A DNA stretch of 64,000 nt from Lineus longissimus. Its lineage: Eukaryota > Nemertea > Pilidiophora > Heteronemertea > Lineidae. Shown here one piece after another: positions 60,801 through 64,000 of the stretch (position 1 is the first letter of the stretch; each line of letters opens with the position of its first letter). A model generated the notes under the pieces. The model worked only from the letters and a program-made list of their open reading frames with translations. It was not told where the DNA came from and ran no database searches. Location of the stretch: assembly GCF_910592395.1 (NCBI RefSeq), contig NC_088316.1:19530001-19594000 (forward strand), read 5' to 3'. Position numbers and translations under genes: made by a program.

Positions 60801-63800
60801 TTTTTCCCATAATTTCCCACAATTTACTAGTTCCAAGTGCTCAGGGTGCAGTGTTTTCTCCTTCTAATGCCAATGGATGATCACTAAAGGATGCAGCCTT
60901 GATACAGTTTTCATCGTTCTCTCGTTAGTTTTCATTGATATTTTTTCACTGACTGGGTTCGTCCCACATTACAACTTAGAAGATAGGAATTTGGGCCATG
61001 TTTGTTTTTTTAAAGTTTCATTTTAAATAGAACGATTTGTGCGATCAATGTTGTATTGATTATAACTATTACCATGTTGTATTTGTAATTAGTACAGAGT
61101 GTTTATGCAGACATGGCCACAGTTGCAATGATATTGGATTATCGTACAACACAGATTTGACCATCAATATTAGCATAGGACATTCATTTAACCTGCTAGC
61201 CTAACTTCCCCTTTACAATTCATCAGGAATAGGTGTATGAGTGCATCAAAATCGGATTTGAATTCTTTGGATAATGAGAGCGCATGAGCGGCAATGTATT
61301 CAGAAGTGTCAATGGCGTTGTCAAAACTCTCCAAATGGATAGCCATTTCAACAGGAAGTTTTTGAAATACACATCACCTCGGGCTGGAACCCAGAATATT
61401 TCTCTAATTCCCCTCTTGATTGAAGCCGTTGGAATCGTAGTACATCGGGGTTCTTGACAAGCCCTGATTTAGAAATGTTTAAAAATGATTGTGACGATCT
61501 ATGATTTGATATCAACTTCCTAGTTGTGGAATAAGCTGAATTTTCAATTCAATGGCTATCATCATTACACTGAAGGTATGCTCTTCTGCAAGTCTGTTCC
61601 AATTCATGGTTATGATTTCAAGTTTTGTGGTTTTTCTGGTCTCATATCATGAGTAAGTGCCAAAGCAACATATATGAGCACTTGTTCTTAACTTGGTAAT
61701 AGGTTTGATCATAATTGGCCACAGATCTAATCCTAAGTAAGTCAGTCAGTATGCCCCCCCCCCCCCCCCCATCCTGTGTCTCCTGATGTCATTCTCATAT
61801 CGTTAACTGCCCTTTTCAGCAGCGGACTGTTCAACGTAGCGGCTTCCTCTTCAAACAGGACAGCGGCCAGCGTATCCTGTCACCATCTTGGACGAAGAGG
61901 TGGGTCGTATTCAATGGCGATGATCTCAGATACTATGAGGAGAAAAAGGTAAGAAAAAGTGAGATGTCAGTTATGCAAGCAGGTTGCTGAGATATTTGGT
62001 TTCATTTGTTATATGACCTGTGTCATGATTAGCTTGGGTGGAACCCCTTAGGTTTGTCTGGCCATTCTGTACCTAGGAGTCTTTGTTGTTGCTGGATAGT
62101 TCTGTATGTTGACCTCTCCGGTTCCAGAGCATGGTATCCAAGAGGATCATCCCAGTAGCAGTGATGAGGAATGTTGAGAATGAGATCAAACAAGGCGACT
62201 CGAAGCCTAATCGCTTCAAGTTGAAGACGGTCGACAGGATGTACATCTTCGCTGCTGACAAGATAGACGATCTGTTCTTGTGGACCAACACACTCATGGA
62301 AGCTATCATTACAAACCAGGGCAAGGTGAGATATAACCCTCTTCTTCTTTATTTCATGGAGTAGTGGTTGCATTACTGTGGATCTGGCAGAGCTGCCTAG
62401 AGGTCAAGGTCAGGTGACTCTTGGTAACATCGACTCCTACCTTTGTCAGTTAGTTCAGATGTTGAATGTTTGACTTTCTGTGTTGCAGGGTATTGGGAGC
62501 CTGCCTGAAGGTCTCTGGATGAACTCTCCTGATCGTGAAGGCTTCCTCAAGATGGACGGCATGAAGGGAAAGGTGTTTGTGGCTATCAAGGGAGAGAAGC
62601 TCTGCTATTATAATAACAAAGAGGTGAGTTGAGTGTTGATCAGTGGCCTGCAGACTTGGTTTGTTTACATGTTCACACTTAGATGGAATACATGTATGAG
62701 TGAGTTGGCATACCAGGCAAGTGTAAGGTTCGTATCTTAGTCTGGATGCTGTTTAGTCTTCTCATGGCGAGTTCAAGTGTTGGGCTGTATGAGCAGTTTT
62801 TTGTTCTCACTTAAAATTTGGTCTTCCAGGATTTCAAAGTTGGCTCTCCAATCCACCAGATCGACATGAAGTTGTGCGCTGTGAAGGAAGTGGGCAAGAA
62901 CAAGATACAACTCCCAACAAACTACAAGACTTTCAAGTGAGTTATTAGGCCCTGGCCCTGGTTGGGCATGTTACTCTAAACACTGATGAGGTTTGGTCCT
63001 TTGATGACAAGTTCATTCACTTTAGATGTCTGATCGTGAAGCATGAATAACTCAGAGCTGCCAACTTCTGGGTTGATAGAGGAGTGGAATCGAAGCCCTG
63101 TTTGAAAACAAGAAGTTGCACGGCACATCCAGGAATGCTTTCAGCCTTCATCTTGGACAAGATCAAGAGTGAAATGCTTTTTGTGACTTGAAACTAACTA
63201 AATTCTCTCCTCCAACCAGTTTTACGTGTGAAAGCATCGCCGAGACTCACATGTGGAAGAAGGCCATGGAGGATGCCGTAGCAGAGGGCCTCTCGGATAC
63301 AAAGGTAACTTCATATCATATCTTGACAGGGAAGAACAAAATCCACACTGACTTCTTCATATCAACAGATCAAGTAAACTTCTCATTCGCTTTGTCTTTC
63401 TTTGTAGCAATGGCTTAGCACCAGCGAGGTTAGTGGAATAAGTAGAAAGCTAGTATCCCTGATGCCTCCCAGGTGGCACTACCTGTAGTACCAATAGACT
63501 AACCAGCCAATGTACGGGACGATTCTGCTCAACTATGCCTACCGCCATCTGGAGTAATTCCTCCAATTCCCACCCTCTCCCATCAAAAGCATCTGCATCT
63601 TATTTATGTTCTTGATGCTTTCTTATTGTAAACTGGGTAATGTTTCTGAACCAAAACTTTGAGAATTTTCTCATTTTCACTTTGCAGTGTACTAAACACT
63701 GCATGTGTGGCCAAATGTTGACGCTTATGCATTAAAGTTTAAATTTCAGCTTCAAAGTTTTAAGTGAATATATAAAACTGCCACTTTTATCACCTGATTT

Positions 63801-64000
63801 ACTGTGTATGTGATTGCTAACATAGTTACCATGACTCTTTTCAGGTCGTTGGTATCGTATACGAAAACGAATCCAACCAATTCTGTGCCGACTGTGACGC
63901 GTCTGATCCAAGCTGGGCCTCCATCAACCTCGCGATTGTCATGTGTAAGAGATGTGCTGGAATCCATCGACAGCTACACACGCCTGCGTCTAAAGTCAGA
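54785..64000 (+). CDS. ARAP: ARAP (ArfGAP with RhoGAP, ankyrin repeat and PH domains), 5' part
   Basis: PIP3-regulated GAP for Arf and Rho GTPases at membranes. Exons: 54785-56936 (717 codons), 58221-58366, 61820-61948, 62128-62325, 62489-62623, 62830-62936, 63220-63304, 63845 to the window end; phases agree. SAM domain at residues about 1-60 (IHDWLKGIQLDCYAQLFESS, LGHRKRILAHL). Then about 700 disordered residues with proline tracts (APPPPVPPRI), six YDxP motifs (three TYDVP, SYDVP, CYDIP, IYDAP) and two YVNx motifs. First PH: RSGFLFKQDSG, WTKRWVVFNGDDLRYYEEKK, LWTNTLMEAI; second PH: REGFLKMDGMKGKVFVAIKG, HMWKKAMEDA. The ArfGAP zinc finger begins CADC...CKRC (WASINLAIVMCKRCAGIHR) and is cut by the right edge. 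ARAP1/2/3 cannot be separated by eye; invertebrates usually have one. Confidence 0.94.
59822..59900. mobile_element. Truncated relative of the cagtagaacc MITE
   Basis: The run cctctattaaagataccc...tgtccttgataaagaggtgcc...acagaggtct follows the left half of the 10362-10539 element with scattered mismatches; its right half is missing. It lies in the ARAP intron 58367-61819, where I see no other feature. Confidence 0.6.
61754..61770 (+). repeat. Poly-C run
   Basis: Seventeen consecutive C residues lie 49 bases before an ARAP acceptor. Homopolymer length here is prone to sequencing error. Confidence 0.9.

Overview
This window is nuclear DNA from an intron-rich invertebrate animal. Every recognisable gene is split by GT-AG introns, the tRNAs are eukaryotic (including initiator tRNA-Met with the A54/A60 T-loop), and the encoded families (CCDC22, MED7, a Tec kinase, a PLP/M6 proteolipid, ionotropic glutamate receptors, an ARAP Arf-GAP) are metazoan. 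Nothing looks vertebrate. The receptor type and frequent 'taggccta' strings would fit a non-vertebrate deuterostome, but that is a weak inference. There is no bacterial, plasmid or viral gene set.

Layout, left to right. 0.4-1.6 kb: the first three coding exons of CCDC22, minus strand, continuing off the left edge. 3.2-4.2 kb: MED7 complete in two exons, minus strand, with a near-perfect 70-bp-arm palindrome just after its stop. 6.0-17.1 kb: a complete Tec/BTK-type tyrosine kinase, plus strand, head-to-head with MED7, with 19 coding exons per mRNA. Its second SH2 exon exists in two homologous versions (12503-12627 and 13191-13306) that the reading frame makes mutually exclusive. 17.1-19 kb: its 3' UTR. 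20.1-22.7 kb: a PLP/M6-family four-pass proteolipid gene, plus strand, missing only its first small coding exon. 24.4-34.0 kb and 39.8-52.7 kb: two tandem ionotropic glutamate receptor genes, minus strand, with nearly the same exon plan. The upstream gene has an extra terminal exon that would make a subunit without the fourth membrane segment. Opposite-strand tRNA genes (one Thr-AGT, two initiator Met-CAT) lie inside receptor introns, as does an approximately 20-copy 39-bp minisatellite. 54.8-64.0 kb: the 5' part of an ARAP gene (SAM, long disordered tyrosine-motif region, two PH domains, start of the ArfGAP zinc finger), plus strand, head-to-head with the second receptor and running off the right edge.

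Non-coding space carries many short foldback or MITE-like elements (5.0, 9.2, 10.4, 22.8, 29.0, 33.7 and 59.8 kb), an AT-rich repeat present twice in opposite orientations (32.9 and 53.6 kb), and a tRNA-Pro-like relic (53.4 kb).

Functionally, the Tec kinase (phosphotyrosine signalling), an ARAP protein rich in YDxP and YVNx tyrosine motifs (SH2-type targets) and the two receptor genes make this a signalling-heavy neighbourhood. No operon-like co-regulation is implied. The best candidates for something new are the alternative SH2 half-domain exons of the kinase, the M4-less terminal exon of the second receptor, and the receptors' unusual pore and ligand-pocket residues. All exon boundaries were read by eye from splice consensus, reading phase and family similarity; no transcript or database evidence was available.
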